Assembly: GCA_032358165.1 (NCBI GenBank)
Contig: JAALGY010000008.1
Location: 1,798,001 to 1,862,000 of the forward strand
Origin: Diplosphaera chodatii
Lineage: Eukaryota; Chlorophyta; Trebouxiophyceae; Prasiolales; Stichococcaceae
Reading direction: 5' to 3'
DNA length: 64,000 bases
A program made the position numbers and the translations under genes. Of this stretch, positions 12,967-25,716 are shown one piece after another. Every line of letters begins with the position of its first letter. Position 1 is the stretch's first letter. The notes under the pieces were generated by a model. The model was not told the DNA's origin and ran no database searches. It saw nothing but the letters and a program-made list of their open reading frames with translations.

Positions 12967-13093
12967 CCGTGCCGTCGAGCAGTCCCTGCCATTGCATACT
13001 GTGCGGCAGGTGCTGCAGCACGTTGACACCCGAACCCTGAGCCTTTTGTGTGCCCACATGACTCCTGGATGCAAAGCTGTCTGGCAGTCCTGA
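12967..13093 (+). CDS. Possible F-box-like exon of a poorly resolved gene
   Basis: After a plausible acceptor (gaacag) the + frame reads SLPLHTVRQVLQHVDTRTL and then CAHMTPGCKAVWQS. This matches the F-box pattern LP...V...L......L.....C..W. Possible further exons on the same strand lie at about 13455-13545, 13655-13708, 13930-14030 and 14068-14150, and some are leucine-rich. I could not link them in one consistent phase, so the gene, if real, spans roughly 12.4-14.2 kb, just upstream of UBC12. It may be a relic of an F-box gene. Confidence 0.3.
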
Positions 13094-14230
13094 TTGCAAG
13101 TGCGGCAATGTTGTTGCTGCCTTTGTCAAAGCATTTTGTTGCACAGCGCTCAGATGCAACTCATCATGACGCTCGTCCGCCCAAGACACGTTTGTCAAAG
13201 TACAGGTGCATGCTGGTTGACATGGAACGTCAGGTGAGATCCGTGGTCATGGTCGAGTGAAAGCGGAGAAAGATCACAACTCTGCAGCGGTGACTGGATG
13301 AGAGCTCGGGAGCCAGGTGCGGACACATGCAAGTATTCTGCACGGAACCAGGTGCTGCTTCACTGCTGTGGACTTCTACTGCATGCTGACTATATAGATC
13401 ATCAGTTTGTTTGAGAAGCAATCGTGAAGGAAGGGTGACTTTTTTGAGGTGCAGGTCGCGCCACATGTCCACCTGATGATGGGCACAGCGGGCCGCTGCT
13501 GGCAGCATGATGCGCACATCACTGGCATCGTTGCTTTTGTGTTCAGGTGATGCTTGGCCGTTGCAATAGCTCTACAATCTCGGTACGTCACCTGTGACAT
13601 GCAGACATGCTTTTTGTGGAACGTGGAGAGCAGCGCTTGCGTCATCTGACAGGTTTCGGTAGACAAGGGCATCAAAGTGGTGTCTGGCACCAGGCGGGCC
13701 TGCTTATGAACAACCGCCGCCAATCTGAGATTGCACTGGGGAAGGCCGCACAATGTATATGCTGAGCTGCTACAGTCTTGAGGCTGTGGAACAAGCTGCA
13801 CAATGTCACCACCCCACCATGTCTCCAAAACCAGGAGCTTTGGCCGCAGCGCTCCGTTCTGGCAAAGGCAACCCTGTAGTCCCTGCCCATCGAGGTGGCT
13901 TCTGCTTCTTCTGCATTGTCGGCAAAGCTCTCTTCTCCCCTTCGCCTTTCGCAGCATTGGCACATGCCTCGCAGCTTGGCGCCCAGAACCTGGCTTGCAT
14001 CCTCACCCTGGCCACATTGCCGTCGCGCTGAGGGTTCCAGGGGTCGTTTGCCGTCCGCAGTTCTGCGCTGCGCCTCGTCTGGTCACAGTTCGACATCGAC
14101 ACGCCCCTGAGCACCTGCAATCTGAGAAGGGACCTAGCAAGCTTTAGTCGCTGCTCTGGAGCAGCTCGCCACCGCTCACTGTATATAAGCTGTTGTAGCT
14201 GCTTCGCCCGCACGCGGGCTTTGGGACAGG

Positions 14231-15708
14231 ATGATAAAGCTATTCTCAGTGAAGGTGCTTTGCCACATGCTTGTATGAGTGCAGCCCCTGCGCTGTTCAC
14301 CTGCGAGGTCGTCATCACGTGCAGCGTTCCCTGCAGTCTGCATGCATGGCCCAGTGGCTGGAAGACACCACGGCATGTTTGTCCATGATCGCACGCACTG
14401 GCCAGCACCCCGCTGGACCTGAAGTGCATGTTAGCAGCATCGCGTAGTGTCACGCCTCACACTGACATGGTGTTTGGGGACTGCACTGTTTGGATCCACG
14501 GCATCGACAGGCAGGCTGATCCTGCTGGCGGGCCTCCAGTTGGGACGAGAGCGCACATACCATGCAGTGGATTCACTACCGCATGTGCGTATCAGTTTCA
14601 TATGGTCTTGACCTGCAGGAGAAGCAGAAACAGGACGCAGCAGCAGCAAACGGCAAGGCGCCGCGGCAGAGCGCGGGCGAGCTCAGGGTGCAGAAAGGTG
14701 CAACATGCTTCGCGCGGCGGTGTGCTTGCATGCACCAATCAGCTGGCATGCGGAGACATGTGTCGTGAAGAGCCGGGTCGAAGTCTGGGCATCACGAGAG
14801 GGTGCTCCTCCCGGATGACGCATGTGTGACCGTGGTCATCTGACCGCTCAGCCGGGCTCTGTGTGCTGCAGACATCACAGAGCTGAACCTGCCCAAGCGG
14901 GCGACCATCGCCTTTGTGGATGGCAAGGACAAGCTGCTGCACTTTCAGATCACCATGCGCCCCGATGAGGGCATCTACAGGTCCGACTGTGCAATCCTGA
15001 TCTACATGCATGGCCTTTGAGGCATGTGCCGGGGTCATGTCGCTTTGCTTTGTGCGGCTCTGAAGGTGCCGTGCCGGCTGCAGGGGAGGGGAGTTTGTGT
15101 TTGATTTCAACATCTCGACGGGGTACCCACACGACGCCCCGAAGGTCAAGTGTCAAACTAGGGTACGACCCATAAGTTGTAGCGTTGAGTGCAGCAGGAT
15201 GTTGATGACCAAAACACCTGCCCATGCTGAGTGTGTCAGCATACATGTCGTTCAGTACCATAATGAGCCTGACGTCATCAATGCAACTCTACCAGGTGTA
15301 CCACCCCAACATCGACACAGAGGGCAACATCTGCCTGAACATCCTGCGTGAGGACTGGAAGCCGGTGCTGTCCATCAACTCCGTGGTGTACGGCCTCAAC
15401 TTCCTGTTCCTGGTGCGGCGCACTGCTAGACATACCACATAAGGGCAGCAGTATCGTATGCCTCTTCCTTCACTCCACCTGTGTCTGTAGGTTGACCCTT
15501 ATATCAAGCAGTTAGTTAAGAATTTTCTTAGTGTCTCATCTGCATACTGCTGGTGCAGGACCCCAACCCAGATGACCCGCTGAACAAGGAGGCAGCAGAG
15601 GCGCTGGTGTCACAGCGTACAGCGTTCGAGCGGCAGGTGCAAATGGCCATCGCGCGTGGCGCTCACATTGGCGGGCACTACTTCCCACCATGCCGCGCGA
15701 GCAGCTGA
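14231..15708 (+). CDS. UBC12: NEDD8-conjugating E2 enzyme UBC12
   Basis: Six exons join in phase to 185 residues, the usual UBC12 length: 14231-14254, 14619-14697, 14872-14980, 15084-15162, 15296-15412, 15559-15708. The first exon is only 24 bp and gives MIKLFSVK, the conserved N-terminal tail that docks on the NEDD8 E1. The E2 core includes [31 protein letters not shown] and [10 protein letters not shown]. The active-site cysteine is the one in GNICLNIL. The enzyme takes NEDD8 from the E1 (AXR1-ECR1) and, with RBX1, transfers it to cullins, so activating SCF-type ligases. The start is fixed by the family's MI.LF.VK motif. UBC12 is more likely than other E2s because of this tail and the [11 protein letters not shown] segment. 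Confidence 0.93.
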
Positions 15709-16080
15709 CGCAGTGGTCGCTGTGGCAGCGAGCGCTTGCACTCCCAAGTGCCAGCGGCTGGGGGCTGGCTACGGCTGCAGCCTGCCCCGGGCACAGCAAA
15801 GCAGCAACCTCCAGCCCAGCTCTCAGAAGCTGCGATAGACTTCTGCTGGCTGGCTGTCAGTTGCTGCTGCCACCTTCGCATTGGTGCCGTCAGCTGGGCC
15901 ACCAATTTCGTGTACGGGACTGGCCGAGGCAGATGTTTGGCAGTCCACTTGCGGGCATGCTTGTTGCTGCCTGCGAGGTGCCGGCAGTATGCAGAGTGAT
16001 CGGTCTTGGTTTCAAGATCAGAATGGCGCAGCCTGTGTGTTTAGTCATTCATGTGTGTACGATCATTGTTTGCCCCTCGG

Positions 16081-16085
16081 TGTAA
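16081..16085 (+). terminator. Candidate TGTAA polyadenylation signal
   Basis: TGTAA is the usual poly(A) signal in chlorophyte algae. This copy lies about 370 bp after the UBC12 stop, so assignment to that gene is only plausible. Confidence 0.3.
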
Positions 16086-16270
16086 TAAGATGCCATGCAA
16101 TGCCTAGATGAATTGCAAACAATCAATCTCAAATTGAGATCCACATTGTACGGCTGTGCAGGTTTGCTCTCAACCGTCGCTCCACTGCTTCAGAGTCTCT
16201 CATTCCCGTTCCAACTGGCATGCTGCTGCCATGCGAGGTGCCTGCGCCTACACTTCATCCACTGCTGCAC

Positions 16271-19200
16271 TTATGCTGGGACGGGGACAGCCCTGGCTGA
16301 GAGAAACTCGAGCAGTGCCTCGTTCACGATTTCAGGCGCCTCGTCATGGGGGCAATGCCCCGCGTTCAGCATCTTCACATCGACATTGGGGCAGCACTGC
16401 TGCAGCTCCTTTGCTCTGCCTGCAGATCCGCAGCCCGCAGCCAGATAGGCATACATGTAGGGAAAGTTAGATGAGACACTGTGACACAACGACTGCATGT
16501 GCACTTGCTGCGCTGTTGCACAAACAGATAAGTGTGCACGCAGTCTGCTGTGCCCTCATCGGCAATAACGCCTGCTTGCAAGCACCTTTGGCGTCATTGA
16601 GCGGGTCCAGGGCACCCTGCAGCACGAGCGTCGGGCCGCGCCACAGGTCGCCCACCAGGTAGCTGAGCGGCCGCGGCTTGGGCAGGTAGAACACGCTCCT
16701 GCAGTGGAGCGTGGCAAGCACCTGACGCCACGCACCGCTCAGCAGCAGGGGTGACGAGCAGGCAACCTTCATAGGTGCTCAGCAGCCCTTGAGGAAAACC
16801 TCATGAGCCTGCGCCCGCCTGGAGGATTGCCTGCATAACGTTGGGCTATCCCTGTTCTGCAGCGCGCTGCACACACGGCGCTGGTTTGTAGGCATGCAGA
16901 GTGCAGACTCACTGGAAGACGCCCAGGGCGCCGGGATCACAGGCCGCCCGGTAGATCTCGTCCGCCAGCCACCCATCAGCATTTTTTGGGTCGCCCTTGT
17001 ACAAGCTGGACAGCTGGCGGGAGATGCTGCGCTCCAGGAACAGGAACAGGCCGCGGCTGACGGCCTGACCCATGCACAATAGAGTCTCGTGATCGAGCAC
17101 CATCAATTGACGGATGGGTGCGCCGGTGCAAAGCCAACATTGGTGATTCAGGCGACGGAAGCAGCTCTCCGCATGTGCTGGAAGCTGCAGTCGCTAGCAT
17201 GCTGCAGAATAAGGGCACAGCAATGCTCAGCGACAAGTGGATGGTGCTACGCTGACCTCAACCACGAAGCGAGGCGGCGGTGCCTTGGGCCCCGCTGCAC
17301 TGGTGCTGCTGGGAGCCTGATAGCCCGGCTCAATCTTGCCGGCCGAGTTGAGCAGCACCAGCCCTGCGGTTGAATTATGAGGTTGAAATGCTTCCTCAAG
17401 AACAAGAGGCGAGCAGGATCTGCAGTGCTGGGAGTGACAGCAGCATGGCAACTGACAATGAGCTGAAGGATGCAATGGGGCAGCCTGTTTGCGTGTACTC
17501 AACCGTCTATAACTTCCTTCGCTTGTTGCTGACACTACGGTAGCATGCACAGGGACGTGCGTGCCCACCCGACACCAGGGGCGGATAGTCGGCGGCCAGC
17601 GCCGCGCCGATGTAGCCGCCAATGGAGTTGCCGGCCACCACCACCGGCCGGTTCACCACCTCCAGCACGAAGTCGCGCAGGAAGTCGCGCCATAGCTCCG
17701 CCGAGTAGGTGACTGCGGGCTTCTCAGACCGGCCGTACCCCGGGAAGGTGGGCGCGAACACCTGCAAGTGCAGCAGATTACTTTGAGTCGTGAGCACAGT
17801 GCGCTGTACACATCGCTGCTGCCAGCTATCAGGTCCCATCACATGGACTCCGGGGATTGGGCTGCTCCAAGGACGAAGCACACACGTTTGGGCTCGCATC
17901 TGCCTACAGTGAAGGCATCCTGCCAGCACGATGCCTGCCATTGATCACAGTTCGCCACACACATCAGGGAGGTGAAGTGTAGTCAGCAGGGCCTGACAAG
18001 GAACGCAGCACACCTTGTAGCCGGCGCGCGTGAGAGCCTGCACCTGGCCACGCCACTGCTCCCCGAAAGCGCCGAAACCGTGCACCAGCAGCACAGCCGG
18101 CGCGTCCTCCCGGGCAGGCGGGCTGTCCTCCCCCAGCGGGGATGCCTGCACAGCACATGCTGTGACATTGGTGATAGATTATGCGAGGATCGCTGTCTCG
18201 CACGCCTGGATGCGACAACATTGGGTGTGCATGGTCCTGCGGCAGAGGGTTGGCAGCCAGCAACACCGCTGTGTCAGGCTCGCCTCTGCTGTGTAGTAGT
18301 CCACCAGCGCGCCTCGCCACCGCCAGTGCCGGGGCGCCTCCCCCGTCTGCGTGTCCCTGCACATGTGGCATGCTCAGGCGTGATACAACCAGAACCTCCC
18401 GTGACCTCTGGCTTTTCGATCGCTCCTGATCACTCAGGCTGCTGGACTTGTCAGCACTGCCGCTCTTCTCTCAGCAGATGTTCCATGGATCTGCCAGATG
18501 CTCCAGCGCCCATATCTGGGGACAGCACAGCAGCTGTCGTCTGGTCATGTTGCTAAGCGGCCGCACCTGATGCGGTCAGTGGCCGCCAGGTGCCAGTGGA
18601 AGTCGGCTGCCTCTGCCCACTGCTGCGCTGCCTTGACTGCAACTGGAAGCGGCTGCAGTGCTGGCAGCAGCTGCCGCTGCCTGTGCTCCTGTGCAGCAAG
18701 CAGCACCATATATGACCAGGAGATTGCAGTGAGCAGCAATAAAACCGCTCAGGTACAGGCTGAAACACCCTAAACCCAAGGGATTGGGTTGGTGCTGCTC
18801 TGTGCGATGGACTGTGAATCCTCAACGCCGGACGGACAATTGCCTGGAGGGTGCTGTATTTGTCACCCATTGCCGGGATGCCTCACCTGAGCTGCGGCCT
18901 CTGCCAGCGCTAGCACCCGTCGCCGCGACAGCAGCCCCAGCGCCAGCCACTGGCCGAAGACCGCCGGGAAGGAGCCGCCTGGGCAGCTGGGCAGCTCCGC
19001 CGCCTGCGTCACCGCCGCCACACGCGCCGCCAGGTTGTCCTGCTCTGCTGCGCCCGGTGCGCCAGCGCTGCACCGCAGACCGAAGTTTCGTGATCAGGTC
19101 AAAGAGGGCAACACCACGCAGGGCTGAAGGGTGAGCAATGAGTTGCATCTGTCACCTAGGCGGCATGCACCGTGAGCAAGCTCACCATCTGACAGCTTCC

Positions 19201-20851
19201 ACAGGCTGGCAGGCCCCTCTGGTGCATCTCAAATACCATGGGAAACCATTGCTCAGCACTGCTGCGGCGCATGTGTCAGGCTGCAGAGTTTGCAGATGGT
19301 TTACAACCCACCTCAGGTAGGCGTCCAAGGCCTGCCGAACAACAGGCTCGCCGCCAAGCAACTGTTCCGCAATCTCCGCCCGCCAGGGCTCGAGCGAGTC
19401 GAGCACTGCGGTGCTCTGTCCCACGAAGGCTGGAGACCGCCTGTCGTACAGAGGTCAGCGTCCTTGTGATGATGATGGCCCGCCGTTTTATGTTGCCCAG
19501 AGCAGGGCAGCTGAAGCATGAAGTGCCAGCTGAAGCGTGATGTCGATGAGGCCTGTGTGCGTGTGCAAGACAGGAGCAGCACCTGGCAGCTGAAGCCTGA
19601 GCGATGGTCTCCTCAAGGTCAGCCGCAGTCGGCAGGTCGCCTGCTTCAATGGTCACGGGGAGGGGCGGCAGCTCATCTGGGGGGTCCTGCGGCTCAAGCC
19701 GCTGGCCACGCCGCTTACGGAAATCTATACACAGTGATGTAATTCCTTTCAGTTGGCAGGCCAGCAGTATGTGCTGCAGCGAGATTTGAGTGGCGAAGCG
19801 CAACACGATCACTGAGATTTATACTGCGCTTCACTCAGATCCGCGGTTGGCACCTCTAAAATTCTCACAGTACGGCTCGTCTGCGTATGCGTCCAGCTGC
19901 CACCGCTGGATGCTGCTGCCCTCTGGCAAGCCAGCCGCCACGTCTGACATGGCCATATGCCACCTACAGCGAGCCGCAGCAATACGTCTTTGTGCACGCG
20001 GCGCTGGCTTCCTGTCACGACATGCCGATGACCGTGTCACGCACGACCCACCTGTACTCGACCTCTTCCTCAGTGACGATGTGGCGAGCCCCCGTGTCTG
20101 CCACCAGCTGCAGCAGCGTCTCGGCCAGGGGCCCCCGCCGCAGCAGCAGCTCCCCGCCCCGCTGCCGCACCGAGCGCCGCAGCGCCTCCACCGCCTGGAC
20201 CAGCCCTGCAGCACGTCCATGCACTGCGAGCTGCTGGGACCGTAAGCCAGGGACCACACACTGCGGGCGGCCTGAGTACAGCAGCTGCGGGGGATACGGC
20301 GCTCTGGCATGCTCGCGCACCCTGGACACCGCTGGGCGTGGCGAGCAGGTGCGAGTAGAAGGTGGGGTCCAGGACGAACGCCAGGATGAGGCCGCTGCTG
20401 GCGTGCCGCTGTGCCCCATCCAGCGCCGCGACAACGCCGGGATGGTCGTCCAAGCGCAGATCATGCTTGAACCACACCTGCATCACGGCACGGGGTCACT
20501 TTACATTCGGTGTTGTGATCCAGAGCACCCAGCGCAGCATGGCTGTGAAGTTTGAAAGTGGCCCGGCGACGACATCCTGCGGCTCAGCATGTGATTTTGG
20601 AGACTAGCAGGAAGGATCACCAAAGTAGGACCACTGTCGGGAGGTGCCGCCCCATTCCCGCTGCCATTGCCAGTGGCCAGAGCAGCGCACATCACTGCTG
20701 CTGGCCCGTGAGCACGCCGTGGTGCCTCCTGCATAGCTGAGCCACTCAGCTGATGCAGCCTGGCGATCGGGGTGTTGCATGGGTGAGCGGACGTGCTGCA
20801 TGTGTGTATCACACAGCTCCATAGCATCAGAGCCTCACCAGCGCGGGGCAT
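16271..20851 (-). CDS. Photolyase N-terminal domain fused to alpha/beta hydrolase
   Basis: Fifteen exons join in phase to about 714 residues: 20621-20851, 20321-20477, 20052-20205, 19854-19963, 19583-19724, 19312-19440, 18887-19067, 18567-18688, 18284-18356, 18014-18145, 17569-17761, 17257-17363, 16913-17064, 16586-16698, 16271-16419. The N-terminal part is the photolyase alpha/beta domain (TLVWFKHDLRLDDHPGV; HIVTEEEVEYRWHM). The C-terminal part is an alpha/beta hydrolase: oxyanion region LLVHGFGAFG, nucleophile elbow GNSIGGYIG, acid in GALDPLND and histidine in NAGHCPHDE. The photolyase FAD-binding domain proper is not visible; the linker keeps only GGSFPAVFGQWLALGLLSRR. This architecture is that of the plant At4g25290-type protein, whose biochemical role is not established to my knowledge. 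One intron (after 18284) needs a GC donor. The N-terminus may be a transit peptide; internal ATGs at 20827 and 20692 are alternatives. Confidence 0.85.
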
Positions 20852-21694
20852 TGGGTGAGGCACACCCCGTTGTCAAGGCGCAGTTGATGCTTTGTGCAAG
20901 GTGTTATTGCAGGCGACCATCTGCCGTGCAGACGCCGTCCTGACTGCATGCGCATGCCTCGTGGAACTGCATCTGTGCGGCATGTGCACGACGCAGCGCC
21001 CCAAGACAACCTGACACCTCGCGACATGGCAGCTTCAATGGTAACACGCATGAGAAGGATCCAAGTCTGTCGCAGCTGCCCCTACGTGTTGTGCATCGTT
21101 ACAAGCGGTGCAACATGCATGCATGTGAATCAAACAGAGTTGCGTGTTGGCAACAACATTCGCTGGACACTACTACCATCACAGCAATCAGCTCATGTGG
21201 CTGCAGAAAGCCTACGTCGGGACACACTACTGTAACCTCGCAGGGTGGTGGTGCGCATCACAATTCGATAAAGCCGCCCGATGTCGCAATGACGACGCAC
21301 GTGCAGGGAGCCAGCTGCAACCTGCAGGCACCCAGTAACACAAACTCACTGAGTTGTGCAACAGGATCGCGCTTCGCATCCCCTTGGTTCGCCAGCAGTC
21401 AATCCATACCGCTGTAGCACTGTCGTCTCGCGGCTGTGCCCACCAGCTTGGTTCCCTTGCCACGGCACGCTGAGCAACACGCTCGGCCCCAGATGCCGCC
21501 TGCAGCCCCCGTTCCGACGGCCACAGCTTGCAGCAGCACGGCATCCACAAGCTGCTGCTCCTGTTGTTGACGGCCGTCGCTTGGGGACGTCTCAACCTAC
21601 AGAGGCCTCAAGCTTCGGCGTGACTGTCCGCCAGCCGGACACCAGCTGCCGCACACAGTCGCTTGCGCGCGGGAGGAGTCCAGTCAGGGGGACC
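20852..21694. other. Divergent intergenic region
   Basis: This stretch separates the photolyase/hydrolase gene (-) from the bHLH gene (+) and must hold both promoters. No coding exon is supported and no clear TATA box was recognised. Confidence 0.5.
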
Positions 21695-24367
21695 ATGGCG
21701 ACGGATGGACCGCTTCCGGTGCCGAAGCCCGTGCCCAGGGACACGTGAGTGCCCTCGACCCGTGCCGTTGCCAGTGTGGTGTCGACGGACCGTCCCAGGC
21801 TGCGAGCGGGTCACTGTCAGTTCGCGGCGTCGGCACACGGGTGACGCACTGCAGACACTGGTCGGCAGCAGGGCAACACCAAACGATATGCAGGCGGCAC
21901 GGGAGCCGGGCGGTGCCTGCACGTGCTGCCGACCCCTCAAGCTGTTTGTCAACAGATGCTTCTACGGCAGCGCAAGCCTGCTGCAGAAGACTCTTCATGT
22001 TTGTTCCTGGGCTCTGGAAGTCTGTAGCGGCCTCATGCACCCGGCTGTCGCATGCAAGTTTGGTCTCATGTCCACGTCTCAAGTGACGCTTGAACCCCTC
22101 CCCTGCAGCGGCGACGAGGAGAGCGACGTGTCTGGCGGCTCTACGGGCGCAGCAGGTCGCGGCCGGAGCCAGAAACGTGCCCGGGGCGGTGGTGCCGCAC
22201 GCACCGCCAACGCCGGCCGAGCACCTCGCTCGCATGTCGCCACTGAGCAGCGCCGCCGCGATCGCATCAACGACGGGTACATCTCATGCGCCTGCTCTTG
22301 CGGCTGGGAGGAGGAGCTAGAGGGTTCCTGCATCCTTACAGCGATATGGCAGCACTTCCTCTGCAGGCCGCCAGTCATGACCATGCGCACGGAAATGTAC
22401 CCGAGTACATGTATTGCACCTGTTCTCTGCAGGTTTGATCAGCTGCGGGACCTCATCCCGCACAAGGACAAGCTGGACAAGGCCGCGTTCCTGCAGAAGA
22501 CCATCGACTACATCTGCCAGCTGCAGGTGCTGCAACCCCTTCGCATGCCTGCTGGCAGGTCGTCCCCACCCCTTCTGATGGCACACAACCATGCAGGCCA
22601 GAACCGAAGACTGCTTGTTCCCGTTTGGGCGCAGGGTGTGCTGCAGCAGCTGCTGGATATGGGCGTGGTGTCGACGCTGTCAGAGGACCTGCAGTGGAAC
22701 ATCCGCATGCTGCTGCCCCGCCAGGTGTGGGTTGTATGAACATGCCCTTCGCAATGAGACAGTGGCAAGTGTGGGTTAGCGTACACAGACTTTGCTCTTG
22801 GGTGCACACACTCAGTGGCATTTCCACCGTGCTTGCTTGCAACTACACCTCGAGCTTTTGCTGGACAGAGTAGAAACTTTAGTCAACCGCCTCTTGCAAC
22901 CAGGTGCTGGGCGGGCGGCCTATCGGCATGCGACCCGACGGGCAGCCGCCGTCCTCCATCTTTGGGCCGCCCACGTGCAGCAACGCCGGCGCCGGCAGCG
23001 CCATGAGCGGCGGCATTCCCCCGCCACAGCCTCAGGCACGCCTTAGCCCGCGCCTGCTGCTCAAATTTCAAACAGATTGTACCTCCGACCTCAATGAGGC
23101 GCCTCCCTGTTCAGTGCTGGCCGCTTTCCCGCTTCTGCTTTCGATATCTACCTGCTCCAAATGCTCAATGCAAGTGCATTCAAACTCCCTCACGCCTGTC
23201 ACACACAGAGGTTGCTGGTGCAGCCGGCGCAGCCACAGCAGCAGGCGCCGCCGCAGCAGCCTGCGCTGCCACAGCAGCCGCAGCAGGACCCGGCGCAGAT
23301 GACGTACCTGCAGTCGATGATGAGCAGCATGACGCCCACGCAGCTGCAGTCGCTGTTCACCAGCGTCATGGGGGTAAGGCTGGAGTTCCAGTGTGTTGGC
23401 TCACATATGTGGACAGTGGTGTGCAGACACACGTGTGCTGTGGCACAATTATGTAACCTGTATGGCAATGTCCTAGTTCAGTGCTCACTGGCCGCCACGT
23501 GCCCTGCTGCAGCAGCAGGCGCAGCCGCAGCAGCAGCAGGCACAGCAGCCAGTGGCACCCGAGCCCGCACGACCCATCGCCACCCCCTGGATGAGCCAGG
23601 TCAGCCTTCTGCCGGCCTGGACTCAGACACGCTGACCTCGGACAAACACACAGCAGCCCCAGAAGCATCCATTGCTTCAGCCTGATCCTGCTGGTCGCAT
23701 CCTCGGGCATCAATGGTGCATTGCTGTGAGTCGAATGTCTGGAGTGAATTGGCTGGCGGTGGCATGCAGCTGACTTCGGCGCCGCCGGCCGCGTCGGGTG
23801 TGGACCCCGCCAACTTCCAGCAGCTGGCAGCCTGGATCACCGCCACCGCGCAGCAGCAACAGCAGCAGCAGCAGACACAGACGCCGCCGAATGCACAGCA
23901 GCAGCAGCAGGTGGGCCTCGCACTTTCGAGGTGGCGTGCAGCATGCAGGCCTACCATGCACCACGCTCGTTTGAGCATGCCTCCGTTCTTGTTGTGGCAT
24001 CGGTGTCGCCTTGAGGCAATCACCCAAGCTGGTCTTGGTTGCAGCAGGCGCCATCGCAGGTGAGCGGCGAAAGCGGTGGCGGCAACACAACCCTACCGTC
24101 CTGGAAACACCTCACCCAGATCGCGCAGGTGCGAGTCCAGGTTCAACCTCGCACCTGGCGCAGGCTGTCTGGGCACTGATTTTCTAGAACGGACAGCAGC
24201 CAATGAGGACCAATCAGAGCGGAAGCGCAAGTGCGTCACTCCCCCGTGAACCGCGCAGCCAGTCTGGGTGCGTGCCGGTGCAGGCGCTGCAGCAGCAGGG
24301 CGCGCAGCGGCAGGGCAGCAGCGGCCCCTCGCCGCTGGGCTTCATGCGGCCGCAGAACAACGCCTGA
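21695..24367 (+). CDS. bHLH transcription factor with Gln-rich tail (BIM-like bHLH)
   Basis: Ten exons join in phase to about 364 residues: 21695-21744, 22109-22276, 22433-22526, 22635-22724, 22904-23035, 23209-23373, 23513-23599, 23770-23910, 24045-24128, 24284-24367. The basic region RSHVATEQRRRDRIN carries the His-Glu-Arg set that contacts E-box DNA. Helix 2 is KLDKAAFLQKTIDYICQLQ. The spacing and the SHVATEQRRR start resemble the plant BIM-type bHLH group; this is by eye. The part after the helices is rich in Gln and Pro, with CAG-coded runs, typical of activation domains. The intron after 23035 appears to use a GC donor (CAG then gcacgc), because no GT donor gives a frame into the next Gln-rich exon. 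The start ATG opens a short exon in good phase. Confidence 0.82.
23851..23910 (+). repeat. CAG/CAA trinucleotide runs coding for polyglutamine
   Basis: Two short (CAG)n runs interrupted by CAA sit inside a bHLH exon and code for Gln tracts. Related runs occur at 23225-23290 and 23510-23560. They are in frame and read Gln throughout. Confidence 0.7.
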
Positions 24368-25716
24368 GCGCGCCGGAGCCGGGCGCCCAGGTGCCGGCTC
24401 TCGCCGCGGCACATGACCGTACACGATTTTGGCAAAGGCTGCGCCTGGCACTCTGCTGTGCAGCACGGCAGCTGCGCGGCATGGTGGCGAGGGGCCGGAA
24501 TGGCAAAAGGCCAGCCGACCTTTCTGTGGCTCATGTTAAATGGGTTAGTGAGCCTGACATGCGGGCTGAGAGCGTCCCGCAGACCGATGATCTGGAGGCA
24601 GAGCATGAGCACCTGCCGAGCATGAACACCTGCCGAGGCTCTGCCTCCGCTGCGTATAGACACATATACATGGCTCCATGTGGTGGATGCCAATTAGGTG
24701 GGGTGTTGTCGGAAGGGGCAGGGAGCATGAGCAGGAGCTCAATTGATGGCGGCTTGGAAGCCTACCTGACTGCTAGCCTTTCGCCTGGCATGCTGCTGCA
24801 ACCGCAGCTCATGGAGTAGGCCATTCCTGATTCTGTATTTCCTTCCTTGCTTCTGCTTGCTGACCGAAACTCGGACGGCTGTTGTTTGCAGTGTTTTCAA
24901 GAAGCTGTTTCCTAGTCATATAGATGATGTAAGTGCGGTACTAGCATCTGGTTGGGCCACCCTTCCAAAACTTCACCAGCATCGACACGGACAATTTGTG
25001 ACGTTCCAGTACAGGGTCTCCTCTGGAGCTCTATGCATGTATGCAGTGTCCGTCACGTGTCCACCCCCGTTTGGCCGCTTGCAGCAGCGTCAGGCGCGCT
25101 CGTCATTCGTGCAGATTCGAGGAGCAGGCTGACAGAGTGTCTGGCGCTTTTGCTACGTGATCATCTTCTGCACCACTGGATGCAGATCAACACCAAGCTG
25201 TGGCAGTCTGCAGTTTAAGGAGGCTTGCGGAGAAGGCTGTGCAACGTAACGGCACAACTGTGCCTGGTCGCTTGATCATCCACGCACTGCCCATTGGCAA
25301 CTGGCCTGGGTGCTCTGTCTGCGGCAAGCGTGTGCGCCGGCAGTCGTCCGAGGAGGCGCACTGCAGTGCTCACTTTCTGAGTGAAGAGAGTACAGAGAGT
25401 ACAGACCTAGCACCAGCTCTTGGATCACGGGAGGGTCGCCTGACGGACTGCGCAGTGGCACAGTTCTGCCCGGCATGCCGTCAGCCGGTGCATGGGCGAC
25501 ACTCATAGGCTTCGGCTTGATGACGCTCGCAGCACACACGGTCATTGCCAGTGAGCACCATCGTGTCAAGGCTGAGCCCAGATGCTTTGGGTTGGTCTGC
25601 CAGGATGCTGGCGTCATCCCCACTCGCCCTGAGCTTCATGAGACGATGCTTTGAGAAGGTGCAGCACACCGTCCTGTGCAGTGGTGTGTCAGCTTCAGGT
25701 GTCTGCCTGCCTGCAG
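24368..25716. other. Unresolved region, possible exons of an upstream gene part
   Basis: No complete gene could be built. Two stretches on the + strand look exon-like: about 24891-24927 (reads VFKKLFPSHIDD and ends in a good gtaagt donor) and about 25090-25217 (reads LTECLALLLRDHLLHHW, then a stop). A further open frame at about 25569-25660 precedes the unrecognised exons below. They may be 5' exons of that gene or chance. Confidence 0.25.

Noticed and set aside
13806..14453. Open frame of 215 codons on the minus strand
   Set aside because: It has no recognisable domain, overlaps the first exon of UBC12 on the other strand, and its composition looks like random GC-rich sequence.
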